Shown here: positions 41,113 through 50,958 of the stretch, one piece after another
Layout: each line of letters starts with the position of its first letter
Numbering within the stretch: the first letter of the stretch is position 1
Assembly (NCBI GenBank): GCA_029945375.1
Contig: CM057064.1
Location: 558,001-622,000 of the forward strand
Direction of reading: 5' to 3'
Length of the DNA: 64,000 nucleotides
From: Agaricus subrufescens
Lineage: Eukaryota; Basidiomycota; Agaricomycetes; Agaricales; Agaricaceae
Made by a program: the position numbers and the translations under genes
The notes under the pieces: generated by a model
Database searches by the model: none
The model's input: only the letters and a program-made list of their open reading frames with translations
What the model was told of the DNA's origin: nothing

Positions 41113-41359
41113 TGTCAGGTGATGACAGGTCAAGTCATCTGACAGCTTTGGAGCTCTGAGTTCTCACGAGAAACTGCCTAGTGCCCCAGCCCCTGGAGTG
41201 GGCCTGCAGTAGTGAGTTCCAACTCTAGGCCTAGGGTACATATATATAATATCCTAGCTCCTATAATACCAAGACCATGTAGCTCAGTGGTTAGAGCTCC
41301 CTGGTGCAATTGGGGTGGTCCCAGGTTCAAACCCTGGTGTGGTCACTTTTCCATCCTAA
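41113..41359 (+). mobile_element. TG...CA element carrying a tRNA-Cys gene, copy 3
   Basis: A third, nearly identical copy. Its 3' end is CCATCCTAA, lacking the last CA, and it is fused to a copia-B LTR fragment. No 5-bp duplication is present, so one flank was replaced by recombination. Confidence 0.88.
41273..41345 (+). tRNA. tRNA-Cys(GCA)-like gene inside a mobile element, copy 3
   Basis: A 73-nt cloverleaf identical in its stems and GCA anticodon loop to copies 1 and 2, followed by CTTTT. Confidence 0.85.
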
Positions 41360-41398
41360 TGCTAAGTCCATATACAAGACTGTTGGGGCAGTCTAACA

Positions 41399-42348
41399 CA
41401 CCCCCTTGATCCAACCAGTCCATACTAAGCTCCAAGTCCTAACAACGGCACAGCAAAGTCAACAACTTTCCTTGATACAGCCTTGGTTAGGCGCAGAGCC
41501 AATAGAAGCGAAGATCTAGGTGTTTCATGCGCCCGTGGTGCTCAGGATTCTTGGCTACACTGATCCCAGACTTGTTATCCATGAAAAGCGTTGAGGGAAG
41601 TGTCTGGTGATAGCCAAACTCAGTCAGGATGTTCCTAGTCCACTTGATCTCCTTTCCAGCTTCAACAGCAGCAACAAATTCAGCCTCAGTACTTGAGAGA
41701 GTCACAAAGGGCTGACGCTTTGAGGACCATCCTACAGCAGCTCCAGACACCAGACTCACATAACCACCTGTAGCTCGACCTGTGGCCTTGCAGCCACCAT
41801 GGGAAGCGTCAGAATAGATGGTAAACAGCTCTCCAGAGTCAGTACCTCAGTATACAAGCTGGTAGTGCAGTGTGCCCTTCAAATAACGAAGTAAATGCTT
41901 GACAGCAAGCCAATGGGCAGGAGCAGGATTGTGGTTGAATCTCCCAAGGTAGGAGACAGCATAGGCAATGTCGGGACAAGTCATGGTGGCTAGATACTGC
42001 AGGGCACCTACAGCAGAGAGATAGGGAACAGACTTCATCTCAGCCTGCTCCTCGAGTGAGGGAATAATGTCCGAGAGCTCAGAGCCAGGAGGTAGAGGAG
42101 TGGAAAGGGAGTTAGAATCGTCCATATTGAACCTTTCTAGCAGCTCCTTGATGTAGTGCTCTTGGGAGAGGGAGATAGAACGCTTAGAGCGATCCTGCTT
42201 CACCTGAATGCCCAGTAGAAGAGTGGTAGAGCCTAGATCTCGCAGTTTGAAGTGCCGAGACAGCTCTGAGACAGCAGAGGCCATGGCTGCATCGCTTTTA
42301 GAGACTAGGGTAATGTCATCAATGAAGACTGGTACAATGACCTTAACG
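41399..42348 (-). pseudogene. Copia-B B5 RNase H and RT C-terminal part
   Basis: RNase H shows LSSTEAEFVAAVEAGKE and SGISVAKNPEHHGRMKHLDL, but the last 50 or so codons contain a deletion near 41487. The RT part (41847-42348) has VPVFIDDITLVSKSD and LGIQVKQDRSKRSISLSQEH. A broken frame lies between 41760 and 41850. Confidence 0.87.
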
Positions 42349-42445
42349 CAAGCATCCGCTTCTTGAACCGCAACCACTACCTTCCTGTTTTGGAAGTCTC
42401 AGTGGAAGTGCTTGAGAAGTAATATACAGCGTCCACATCGTCTTT

Positions 42446-44191
42446 ATGGATACGCGCGAGGATTTCGACAACGGGAACTGGACGTCGGACGACGACGATC
42501 GGCTTCCCCCACAGCTGGAGGCGGCGGTGCTCAAAACACCGATGACTCCAAAGGCGACCCGTCTCGAAAAGATGCGGTCTCATCTGAGAGCCAAGCAGCT
42601 CAAGGCTGTTGGGCCCTCACCCTACGCTACCCCTACCCCCGCGGGCCCTTCGCAAGCGTCGGCGACTCCGTTGTCGTACGCGTCTCAGGACCCACACACT
42701 CCGGCCAAGGGCAAGGCCCCCGCCACTCCTTCCACCCCCAAGACTCCCAATCCCTTCTCACCCTCTGCGGTGCCAGGGAAGAAGAACCGTCTCGCATCGA
42801 TGTTGGCCACCGCGTCCGACCTCGTCCGCTCCATGCCCCCAGACAACGACTACGTGGCATATGCCTCGGAGTTGTTGATTCTGATCTTCAACTTACTCAG
42901 CTCGCCTGCCCACAAACAGGTTGAGTTCCAGAACATGGCTGGCGTCGTCTCCTTTGAGACTGCCCTCGCCATCATCATCGGCCAGACTGGCGCCGCCTCT
43001 CCTCCCTCCCCAGTCAAGCCCTCCACCCCCCTTCCCCCTCCTGCTCCGACCACACCCTCTAGACCCCGGTCCCCGATGGCCGAGGTTGAACATGAGGCTG
43101 CTGCGCCGCAGCCGAAGAAAGTCCGGGTCCAATCCCCACCTGGCCCCACCCCTAAATCCGCCGCTTCTCGGAAGCGTGCCCCGGCTGCTCCCGCAGCTGT
43201 CCGAGCACCTCCGAAGAGCATTCTCAAGGCGAAGCCGGCCCCCATCCCCTCCTCCCCCAAGGCCCCTTCCCCCGCCACCGCTCCTGCTGTGTCCAAACGT
43301 GCCCCGGCGCGCAAGGGCAAGCATACAACTCATGGCGTCTCAAGGCGAGGCGTCCACATCACTCCCCCGGCCGGATCTAGCATCCGAGCTATTAATATCA
43401 CACCCGAGGTTCTTCGGGAGTGCAATCGCCACCTCAAGGACGACCTCAAGGCTGAGGTCGTTCTCGAATCTTCCTCGGACACGGCAACCGGTATTTTCAT
43501 AGCCGCATCCCAAGTTCTGTCCCACCCTGAGTCTGCGTGCGTCCTTAGGCACGTCCGCCGCCTCGTCGACCCCAATGGCCTTGTCCCGCTCCAGGCCACC
43601 ACCCCCTCCTCCACGTCGTACTTGAAGATAATCGACGTACCACTCGTTCCGGCCCCTCCCGCCACCTGGATCAAAGCGCAACGCGACGCCTTCACCGTCG
43701 CTATGCACAATTCCCCCGTAGGTCACGCCCTGTCACGTCACCTCAAGCACGCCGTCCGCTTCATGAGGACGTCACGCCATGCTGACACTTGTGTCGCTTG
43801 GCTCGATATCTCGGATTCCGTCTCGGGCCGTACGGCCCGTGACTACATTGGTAAGCACGTCCTCATAGGCGGGCGGAACTGTCAAATCCGGGGCGCTGCA
43901 CCCCGGCCCGGCTCAGCGCTGTGCACTCGTTGCCAGCGTTGGGGCCACCACGCTGAGGTATGCCGATCTAAAGGTATCCGATGCCCTCACTGCGCGGGAC
44001 CGCACTCTGCGGAGTCCCACATCCAGGCTGCGATCGCGATGAAGAAGAATCCCGACGACCGCCACTGCGCGAATTGTTCCGCTGCCAAGAAGAGCAAGAC
44101 CGCGCACTCCACCACGGACAAGTCTTGTCCGTTCTGGGACAACCGCTTCGACCGGGACTGGATCCGTCGCCAGTTCCCATCGAAGAAGTAG
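42446..44191 (+). CDS. HL-I ORF1-like zinc-knuckle protein, 581 aa, intact
   Basis: Starts ATG 42446 (MDTREDFDNGNWTSDDDD). Order: acidic N-terminus; Pro/Thr-rich region; helical segment with VPGKKNRLASMLATASDLVR (109-128) and SELLILIFNLLSS; Pro-rich linker (185-245); basic linker KRAPARKGKHTTHG (284-297); conserved domain 312-480 (SIRAINITPEVLRECNRHLK, DTCVAWLDISDSVSG); knuckles C493-x2-C496-x4-H501-x4-C506, then C513-x2-C516-x3-H520 and C541-x2-C544...C561. The block from VAWLDISDS through the first knuckle aligns with LINE ORF1 VVFLDVWDS...CQNCWRWNH. I infer an RNA-binding or chaperone protein packaging its own RNA for a foreign RT. No lesion seen. Confidence 0.93.
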   Translation: MDTREDFDNGNWTSDDDDRLPPQLEAAVLKTPMTPKATRLEKMRSHLRAKQLKAVGPSPYATPTPAGPSQASATPLSYASQDPHTPAKGKAPATPSTPKTPNPFSPSAVPGKKNRLASMLATASDLVRSMPPDNDYVAYASELLILIFNLLSSPAHKQVEFQNMAGVVSFETALAIIIGQTGAASPPSPVKPSTPLPPPAPTTPSRPRSPMAEVEHEAAAPQPKKVRVQSPPGPTPKSAASRKRAPAAPAAVRAPPKSILKAKPAPIPSSPKAPSPATAPAVSKRAPARKGKHTTHGVSRRGVHITPPAGSSIRAINITPEVLRECNRHLKDDLKAEVVLESSSDTATGIFIAASQVLSHPESACVLRHVRRLVDPNGLVPLQATTPSSTSYLKIIDVPLVPAPPATWIKAQRDAFTVAMHNSPVGHALSRHLKHAVRFMRTSRHADTCVAWLDISDSVSGRTARDYIGKHVLIGGRNCQIRGAAPRPGSALCTRCQRWGHHAEVCRSKGIRCPHCAGPHSAESHIQAAIAMKKNPDDRHCANCSAAKKSKTAHSTTDKSCPFWDNRFDRDWIRRQFPSKK

Positions 44192-44564
44192 TCGACTGTC
44201 ATGGCCGGCTTCGGGAGCTGCAGCAAGCGCGCCCACCATCTCCCCTTCGCTCTTTTCGTCCGCTTTGGGAACCGCTGGTCGGAGGCCGGTGTATACGGGG
44301 TGGAGACCCCTTGGGATGTTGGCTTGAGTTACGGCTCATCACGGCTGAGGGTAGGATGTACTTCATCATTTTTCCTTTATATGTTTTGCTTTTTCTTTCT
44401 CATATGCGCTTGACCTCGTCGCGCGGATACGTTTCTTTTGCACCTTTGTAAGTTTGACTCCATGTAATGGGTTCGTGCCCCTATCGGATACGCGTTATGG
44501 CATCCATATTAGTGTAGTAAGCCCGGAGTATCTAACCGGATGTCGTATAGCTACATTAATAAAA

Positions 44565-44582
44565 GGTCCACCGAGAGGTGCC
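44565..44582 (+). other. GNRA-type hairpin at the HL 3' end
   Basis: GGTCCACCGAGAGGTGCC can fold as CACC-GAGA-GGTG, extended by GG/CC past a 2-nt bulge, with a GAGA tetraloop. It is present in HL-I, HL-II and HL-S just before the ATTGATTACA-poly(A) end. By analogy with 3' stem-loops of other LINE/SINE pairs it may be bound by the RT (inference). Confidence 0.6.
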
Positions 44583-44616
44583 ATTGATTATAAAAAAAAA
44601 AACAATGACCTTAACG

Positions 44617-45194
44617 TCTCCCTTGGAATAGATGTAAATGGAGTTGTCGGAGCGAAGTCTGGAGTAGCCAATACCCTCTAGAACACCTCGGAGCTTCTTA
44701 CTCCACTGTCTGGCAGCCTGCTTAAGGCCATAAAGCGATTTCCGGAGCCTGAAGACCATATTAGGGCCCCCAGTGTGATAGCCCTCTGGTTGCCTCATAT
44801 AAATCTCCTCCTCGAGTTCCCCATAAGTGAAGGCAGAGGAGATGTCAACAGAGCGCATTTTGTAGCCCTCTCTAGCAGCCAGAGCTATAATGAGTCTCAG
44901 AGAGGCAGGACGAAATGTAGGGGCAAAGACCTCGGTGTAATCGAATCCAGGACGTTGGGAGAAGCCCTTAGCAACAAGACGAGCCCTATAGCGCTCAATA
45001 GAGCCGTCGGCATGCCTTTTCACCTTGAAGACCCAGCCAGAGTTGACTACCTTCTTACCAGGAGGCAGCTCAGTGAGTTCCCAAGTCCTGTTAGCCTCGA
45101 GATTGAATATCTCAGTGTTACAAGCATTGACCCAGTGTTCCCTGTCAGGGGACTGCATAGCCAGCCTGTAGGTGCGAGGATCAGCTGTAGAAAC
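44617..45194 (-). pseudogene. Copia-B B5 RT N-terminal part
   Basis: An open minus-strand frame from QSPDREHWVNACNTEIFNLE through FDYTEVFAPTFRPASLRLII and VDISSAFTYGELEEEIYMRQ (catalytic Asp kept) to NSIYIYSKGDVKVIV. It is cut on the left by HL-I#3 and on the right by the copia A6 LTR. Confidence 0.88.
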
Positions 45195-45511
45195 TGTTAG
45201 AATGCCCCAAGCATTCAGTTATTAGAGTGACTGGACAATTTGTTTTGTGTATATCTCGACTTAGAGTAAAGCGGACGGTTCCACTCACGTGATAGATTAG
45301 TCAGCGCATGTTGAACTTGCCTGTGGACGACTTAGAAGTCTTTAGCTTCTTATACTTGTCCACAGGTGAGCAATCTCTTTGTATTGTTGTTACAGCTTCT
45401 TATACTTGTCCACAGATTAACTGTGCTAATACTAGCTCAATTCTTATCCGATCCGCTCGATACTAGCATCGTTAGGATCGCCACTGTGAACTCTACGTTC
45501 TCGTTCCAACA
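45195..45511 (+). repeat. 5' LTR of copia A6 (317 bp)
   Basis: Complete A LTR, nearly identical to 21634-21950, inserted in copia B5 after gtagaaac. The PBS GGTTATGGGCCCC follows at 45512. The leader to 45645 has no gene. Confidence 0.93.
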
Positions 45512-45645
45512 GGTTATGGGCCCCGGCTTCTAACAACCTACAAATCGACTTTTCATCCTTCAACCATCTTCAACTCAACACCTACTCTCTCCCTTTCCCT
45601 CCCCCCTCAAACTATTTTACTTCTCCTGCCCGCAATTTTGATCGT

Positions 45646-46235
45646 ATGGCTTCGGGTTCGCCAGCGTTTGTTAAGCTCAACGGGGAGAACTATGCCATGT
45701 GGTCCGGCAAGATGGAGGCCTGGCTACGTGCCTCTGGCCTATGGAGACTTGTTTCAGGCAAGCAGAGTGCTCCCACCATTCCCTCTTCCCCTACTGCCCA
45801 GGATTTCGCTTCCCAGTCACTTTGGGAGGATAAACTCGATAAGGCTGCTGGCTGGCTCTACTTAATGGTTGAAGAAGACCAAAGGGTGCATTTTGCAGGC
45901 ATCCAGGACGATCCAATCAAGATGTGGGCTGCTCTGGAGGCTGTACATCGTCAGAAGAAGGCTGGAATGCGATTCAATGCCTATGATGAGCTGTTTAGCA
46001 TCCGTAAACTTGAAGAGGAGTCCCTCCAGTTGCTTATAAACTGTGTAGAGGGCTGCAAACGTCGTCTGAAGGAGCTCAGACCGGAGAAATTCACTCTAGA
46101 TGAGCTGGATGATGAGCTGGCCTCTATGGCACTCATTAGGGCGCTCCCGGACGAGTTTTCTGCTTTTACATCGTCTCTTTTGCTTATGGACAAGCTGGAC
46201 AAGACCACAATTCATCAGGCCTTCGTTACAGAGGA
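45646..46235 (+). pseudogene. Copia-A A6 gag, 3'-truncated
   Basis: An open frame from ATG 45646 (MASGSPAFVKLNGENYAMWS) through GMRFNAYDELFSIRKLEEES to HQAFVTED at 46235, where it joins copia-A integrase in the opposite orientation. The CGA codon that is TGA in A4, A7 and A9 is intact here. Knuckle, protease and pol are missing. Confidence 0.9.
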
Positions 46236-46956
46236 TAGAACCAGGGAGAGATGACGTAGGAAGCCTATTCCATACATGCACCATAGAGGAGATGCATTCA
46301 CCCCAGAAACTCGGGGGCAATTTCGACTCAGAGAGCATGGCTGTGATCCTTTCACCCATAGTTCTGTTAGCCCTTTCAGCTAGACCGTTCTGCTGAGGCC
46401 TGTTGCGAGTAGAATGCCTCCTATCAATGCCACACTGCTCCGTGAAGGCTAGGAACGCTTTAGACATGTATTCACCGCCTTTATCGTCCTGTAGAGCGCG
46501 CATTTTCACTCCTAGTTGGTTTTCAGCCCAAGATTTGTAGATTTTGAACGCTTCAAAGGCCTCAGACTTGCTTTTCAGCAGATATACAGCCCGGAAACGC
46601 ATTGCATCGTCTATAAATGTTATCCAGTACTTGTAGCCTGAGTGGGAAGCGACTGGGAGCGGTCCATGAAGGTCTGAGTGCACCAGCTCGAGTGGAGATC
46701 GATTATGGCTGGTAGAAGAGGGGAAAGGAAGCGAATGCATCTTCCCAGCAAGGCAGGGCTCACATATGGGGTCAGGGGACGCTTTAGAGTCAAGTTTGAG
46801 GCCTGTAACAAGCTCCTTGTTCACCATAGACCTCACATCAGCATAATTGTGGTGAATAAAGCGACGATGCCATAGGGAGAGGTCACAGGGGAGTGTAGAG
46901 ACCGAAAAAGCGGCCTCCGAGGTGAGAGTTGAGCCATCTAGCTCAGCAGAGTTGTT
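46236..46956 (-). pseudogene. Copia-A A7 integrase
   Basis: Minus-strand integrase: CEPCLAGKMHSLPFPSS, HSGYKYWITFIDDAMRF, LQDDKGGEYMSKAFLAF and NRPQQNGLAERANRTMGE, to LPTSSLPGS, then the junction with A6. Confidence 0.88.
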
Positions 46957-49196
46957 TTTTTTTTTGTATCAACGGCACCTCTCGGTGGACCTTCTATTCA
47001 AGTAGCTATATGACATCCGAGTAGATAATTCAGGCATACTACAAGAATATGGATGCCATGACGCGTATCCAAAGTTGAAAAAACATTAAGCCCCGAACAA
47101 CAGATTTAAACGTATCCGGCGGAAAGATCATCGCCTCGAGGAGAGAAAAGAAAACAAATCATAAAGGAAAAGAAATGATAAGTCCATACATAATAAGGCG
47201 AGCGAAGCGAGCCGTGGCTCAAACAAACACAGATCACCTACATATTGACTTGGATACAGCCCCGATTTTCAAGACAGGCCGGTTTACGATCGCGGACGAA
47301 GTGGCGAAGGAAAGTGATGGGTACCGAACGGCGCGCGCTCCCGAAATAAGGCGTGACTCCTACTACTTCTTGGATGGGAACTGGCGGCGTAGCCAATCCC
47401 GATCAAAGCGATTATTCCAGAACGGACACGAAGTGTCCGTGCTGGAGTGCGCCGAGTTCTTCTTCTTCGCTGCAGAGCAGTTGGCGCAATGGCGGTCGTC
47501 CGGATTCCTCTTCATCGCTATGGACGCCTGAATGTGCGAGTCGGCCGAGTGCGGGCCCGCGCAGTGAGGACAGCGTATGCCCTTGGAGTGGCATACATCA
47601 GCGTGGTGGCCCCACCTCTGACACCGAGTGCAGAGGGCAGAGCTGGGCCGCGGGGCAGCGCCGCGGATTTGACAGTTGCGCCCGCCAATAAAGACGTGCT
47701 TACCAATGAAGTCCCGGGCCGTGCGGCCAGAGACGGAGTCTGCTATGTCGATCCAAGCAATGCAAGTATCGGACTTACGTGATGTCCGCATGAAACGGAC
47801 GGCGTGTTTGATGTGAGTGGATAAAGGTTTACCCACAGGGGAGTTGTGCAGCGCGACGGTGAACGCCTCGCGCTGCGCTTGGAGCCATGTGGCGGGGGGG
47901 GCCGGGATGAGTGGTACGTCCAGAACCTTGAGGTAGGACGTGGAGGTGGGAGTGGCGGACTGGAGGGGGATGAGTCCGTTGGGGTCGACGAGGCGGCGTA
48001 CATGCCTAAGCACGCACGCAGACTCGGGTTTAGAGAGGACCCGGGAGGCGGCAATGAAGATGCCGGAAGCCGAGTCGACGGAAGATTCTAGAACGACCTC
48101 AGACTTGAGGTCATCCTTGAGATGTCGGTTGCACTCCCTGAGGACGTCGGGAGTGATATTAATAGCGCGGATCGAAGATCCGGCCGGTGGGTGGATAAGG
48201 ACACCACGGCGCGAAGCGCCGTGGCTGGTGTGCTTGCCCTTGCGTGCAGGAGCACGGCGGGACACAGCGGGGGCAGAGGAGGGAGCCGGGGCCTTTGGAA
48301 GAGAGGGGACAGGGGCTGGCTTGGCTTTGAGATTGCTCTTGGAAGGTGCTCAAACAGCTGCGGGCGCAGCCGGGGCACGCTTCTTAGGAGCGGCTTCTTT
48401 GGGGTGGACCCAGGTGACTGGATCCGGACTTTTTTCGGGACCAGAGTGGCTACCTCGTCCTCGGCCATAGGAGACTGAGGGCGACTTGAGGGAACGACTG
48501 GGGTCGAAGGGGGGAGGGGGGTGGTGGGCTTGACCAGGGAAGGGGGCGGCGGTCCAGCTTGAGCGATAAGCATTGCGAGCGCGACCTCGAAAGGAGGTGT
48601 GGCCGCCATGTTCTGGAAATTCCAAGTTCTTGTGAGCGCTACTCCGCAAGATGATGAAAACCAGACGAAGAAGCTCGCCGGCATAGCCAACGAAGTTCTC
48701 GTCGGGGGAGGTGGTTTGCACGATGTCGGCGGCCGTCGACAGCATGTTAGCCAATTGATGCTTCTTTCCAGGCACCTGGGAGGGCGAGTAGATCGAAGCG
48801 GCTCTTGAGGCAGTAGAGAGCGCTGGCGAATTGAGGAGGTTCGTCAGGTGCTCGGGTGTCATTCCCCTGCCCTGGCGAGAGGACGAGGGGGTGGGGGTTA
48901 CCGGGGTGGTGGGGAGTGGAGGGGGGTCGTCGCGAGCGATGGCCTTTCCGAATTTTGCACGCATCTTCTCAGCGCGCATCATTGGCTTGGGCGGCGGGGC
49001 GTCCTCGTCCATTATACGAGATGTGGACTCCTTAGCCTCCGCAAGAAGGCGTTCGAAGTCCGTATCAGAGACGGCGGGGGCAGTGTCTTCAAACCAGTCG
49101 CCAGACGTGTCCATATCACTGCGTTTATTGCTACTCATAGCTCTTACACTGAGGCTTCCAAAAGAGGAAGGTAGTGGTTTGAGTTCAAGAAGCGAT
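46957..49196 (-). mobile_element. HL-II#2, full-length ORF1-only retroposon
   Basis: 2,240 bp with poly(T) at the left and the perfect 16-bp duplication gctcagcagagttgtt (46941-46956, 49197-49212), in A7 pre-integrase. The 5' block CTTCTTGAACTCAAACCACT is at 49168-49187. The tail is GGTGCCGTTGATACA. The 3' untranslated region 46966-47362 has no gene. Confidence 0.94.
47363..49138 (-). pseudogene. HL-II#2 ORF1-like protein, stop and compensating shifts
   Basis: Starts ATG 49138 (MSSNKRSDMDTSGDWFEDTA) and ends FPSKK at 47363. Between about 48610 and 48410 two compensating indels put some 70 codons out of frame. A TGA at 48350-48352 stands in the recurrently hit CGA codon. Downstream 300 codons are open: SIRAINITPDVLRECNRHLK, DTCIAWIDIADSVSG, knuckle CTRCQRWGHHADVC, CPHCAGPH and HCANC...CPFW. 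Confidence 0.9.
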
Positions 49197-50508
49197 GCTC
49201 AGCAGAGTTGTTAGGGTGGATTGTAGCAGTGAAAAGTGTTGTCCCCTTGCAGCAGAAGGCCATAGAACGAGCAGAAATGGTGATAATGAAATTCTTGTGC
49301 TGTGCAAGGTATAGACAAGACAGCAAGTTGCTCCGGAGAGCAGGAACATGCAAAACTCTAGTAAACTCGACCGCTCTAGCCACTTTTCCGCTCAAAACTG
49401 GCTCAAAGACCACAGACCCCACCCCAGCAGAGTAAACAACCGAATTATCAGCTAATTGAATGGAAATGCGATGGGGGGAGTAGGATTTGAACCAATGCTT
49501 GTGGGGGATCATATGAGAAGTGGCCCCTGTATCTGCAAGCCAGTGGAAGTCAGCATCGAGCTGCAGGGGGGCAGAGAGCGAAGGGGAAGAGGTAGGGGAG
49601 GGAGCACTTGCATTTCCAGCAAATTCTCGGACTCTCTGCGCTTTTTCGGCACCAGGAGTCGAGCTAGAGCTTCCAGAAGCGGTGGGGGAGTCATTGGAGC
49701 TGTCCTGGGCCTTGTTGGCCTTGTTTCCTCGAGTTCTGGGCTTCTGAGCGTCCTCCTGAGCGCGTTTCTTCGCTTTTTCGAACATCCAGCAGTTAGCCAC
49801 CTTGTGACCAGTTCTCCCACAGAAGTCGCAGGTCTCTGACGCGTTTTTGAAGCCAGAACGCGCTGCTAGGGCCTGGGAGCCTCCCAAGGCATCCTGAGCA
49901 CGTTTCCTTTGCTGGATATCCTCAGTAACAAAGGCCTGGTGGATTGTGGTCTTGTCCAGCTTGTCCATGAGCAGGAGAGACGATGTGAAGGCCGAAAACT
50001 CGTCCGGGAGCGCCCTAATGAGTGCCATAGAGGCCAGCTCATCATCCAGCTGCTCTAAAGTGAATTTCTCTGGTCTAAGCTCCTTTAGACGACGTTTGCA
50101 GCCCTCTACACGGTTTATAAGCGATTGGAGCGACTCCTCTTCGTGTTTTCAGATGCTGAAGAGCTCATCATAGGCATTGAATCACATTCCAGCCTTCTTC
50201 TGACGATGTACAGCCTCCAGAGCAGCCCACATCTTGATTGGATTGTCCTGGATGCCTGCAAAATGCACCCTTTGGTCTTCTTCAACCATTAGATAGAGCC
50301 AGCCAGCTGCCTTGTCGAGTTTGTCCTCCCAGAGTGACTGGGAAGCGAAATCCTGGGGAGTGGGGGAAGAGGGAATGGAGGGAGGACTCTGCTTGCCTGA
50401 AACAAGTCTCCATAGGCCAGAGGCTCGTAGCCAGGCCTCCATCTCGCCGGACCATGTGGCATAGTTCTCCCCATTGAGCTTAACGAACGCTGGCGAACCC
50501 GAAGCCAT
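49197..50508 (-). pseudogene. Copia-A A7 gag-protease
   Basis: Starts ATG 50508 (MASGSPAFVKLNGENYATWS). TGA at 50182-50184 replaces CGA of GMRFNAYDE and another stop lies near 50150. Then an open frame gives ALIRALPDEFSAFTSSLLL, knuckle CDFCGRTGHKVANC and protease LADTGATSHM, then the pre-integrase start. Confidence 0.88.
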
Positions 50509-50641
50509 ACGAGCAAAAATGAGGGCAGGAGAAGCGAAATAGTTTGGGGGAGGAGGGAAGGGAAAGAGTAGTTGTTGAGTTGAAGATGGTTGAAGAATGA
50601 AAAGTCGATTTGTAGGTCGTTAGAAGCCGGGGCCCATAACC

Positions 50642-50958
50642 TGTTGGAAGTGGAACGTAGAGTTCGCAGTGGCGATCCTAACGACGCTAGTATCGAGCGG
50701 ATCGGATAAGAAATGAGCTAGTATTAGCACAGTTAATCTGTGGACAAGTCTAAGAAGCTGTAACAACAATACAAAGAGATTGCTCACCTGTGGACAAGTC
50801 TAAGAAGCTAAAGACTTCTAAGTCATCCACAGGCAAGTTCAACATGCGCTGACTAATCTATCACGTGAGCGGAACCGTCCACATTACTCTAAGTCGAGAT
50901 ATACACAAAACAAATTGTCCAGCCATTCTAATAGCTGAATGCTTGGGGCATTCTAACA
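50642..50958 (-). repeat. 5' LTR of copia A7 (317 bp)
   Basis: Complete A LTR, TGTTGGAAG to ATTCTAACA as written. The PBS complement gggcccataacc ends at 50641. Confidence 0.92.

Larger units (their letters stand above)
42349..44601 (+). mobile_element. HL-I#3, full-length and intact ORF1-only retroposon
   Basis: 2,253 bp between perfect 15-bp duplications acaatgaccttaacg (42334-42348, 44602-44616), inserted in B5 RT. The 5' block is CTTCTTGAACCGCAACCACT (from 42361). After the ORF a 3' region of about 400 bp (44192-44601) has no gene; it ends with the hairpin GGTCCACCGAGAGGTGCC (44565-44582), ATTGATTATA and A's. This is the reference copy of HL-I and shows that lack of RT is a family property. 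Confidence 0.95.
41360..45194 (-). mobile_element. Copia-B copy B5, partial
   Basis: A minus-strand fragment: the last 37 or so bp of a B LTR (to 41398), PPT, RNase H and RT, split by HL-I#3 (42349-44601), up to 45194 where the LTR of copia A6 has entered. Gag and the 5' LTR are not present. Confidence 0.88.
46236..50958 (-). mobile_element. Copia-A copy A7, 5' part (LTR, gag, protease, integrase)
   Basis: A minus-strand element: 5' LTR 50642-50958, PBS, gag, protease and integrase, split by HL-II#2 (46957-49196). RT and RNase H are absent: the element stops at an abnormal junction with A6 gag at 46235/46236. Its LTR sits in the RT of copia A8 (next to aaatc). Confidence 0.9.
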
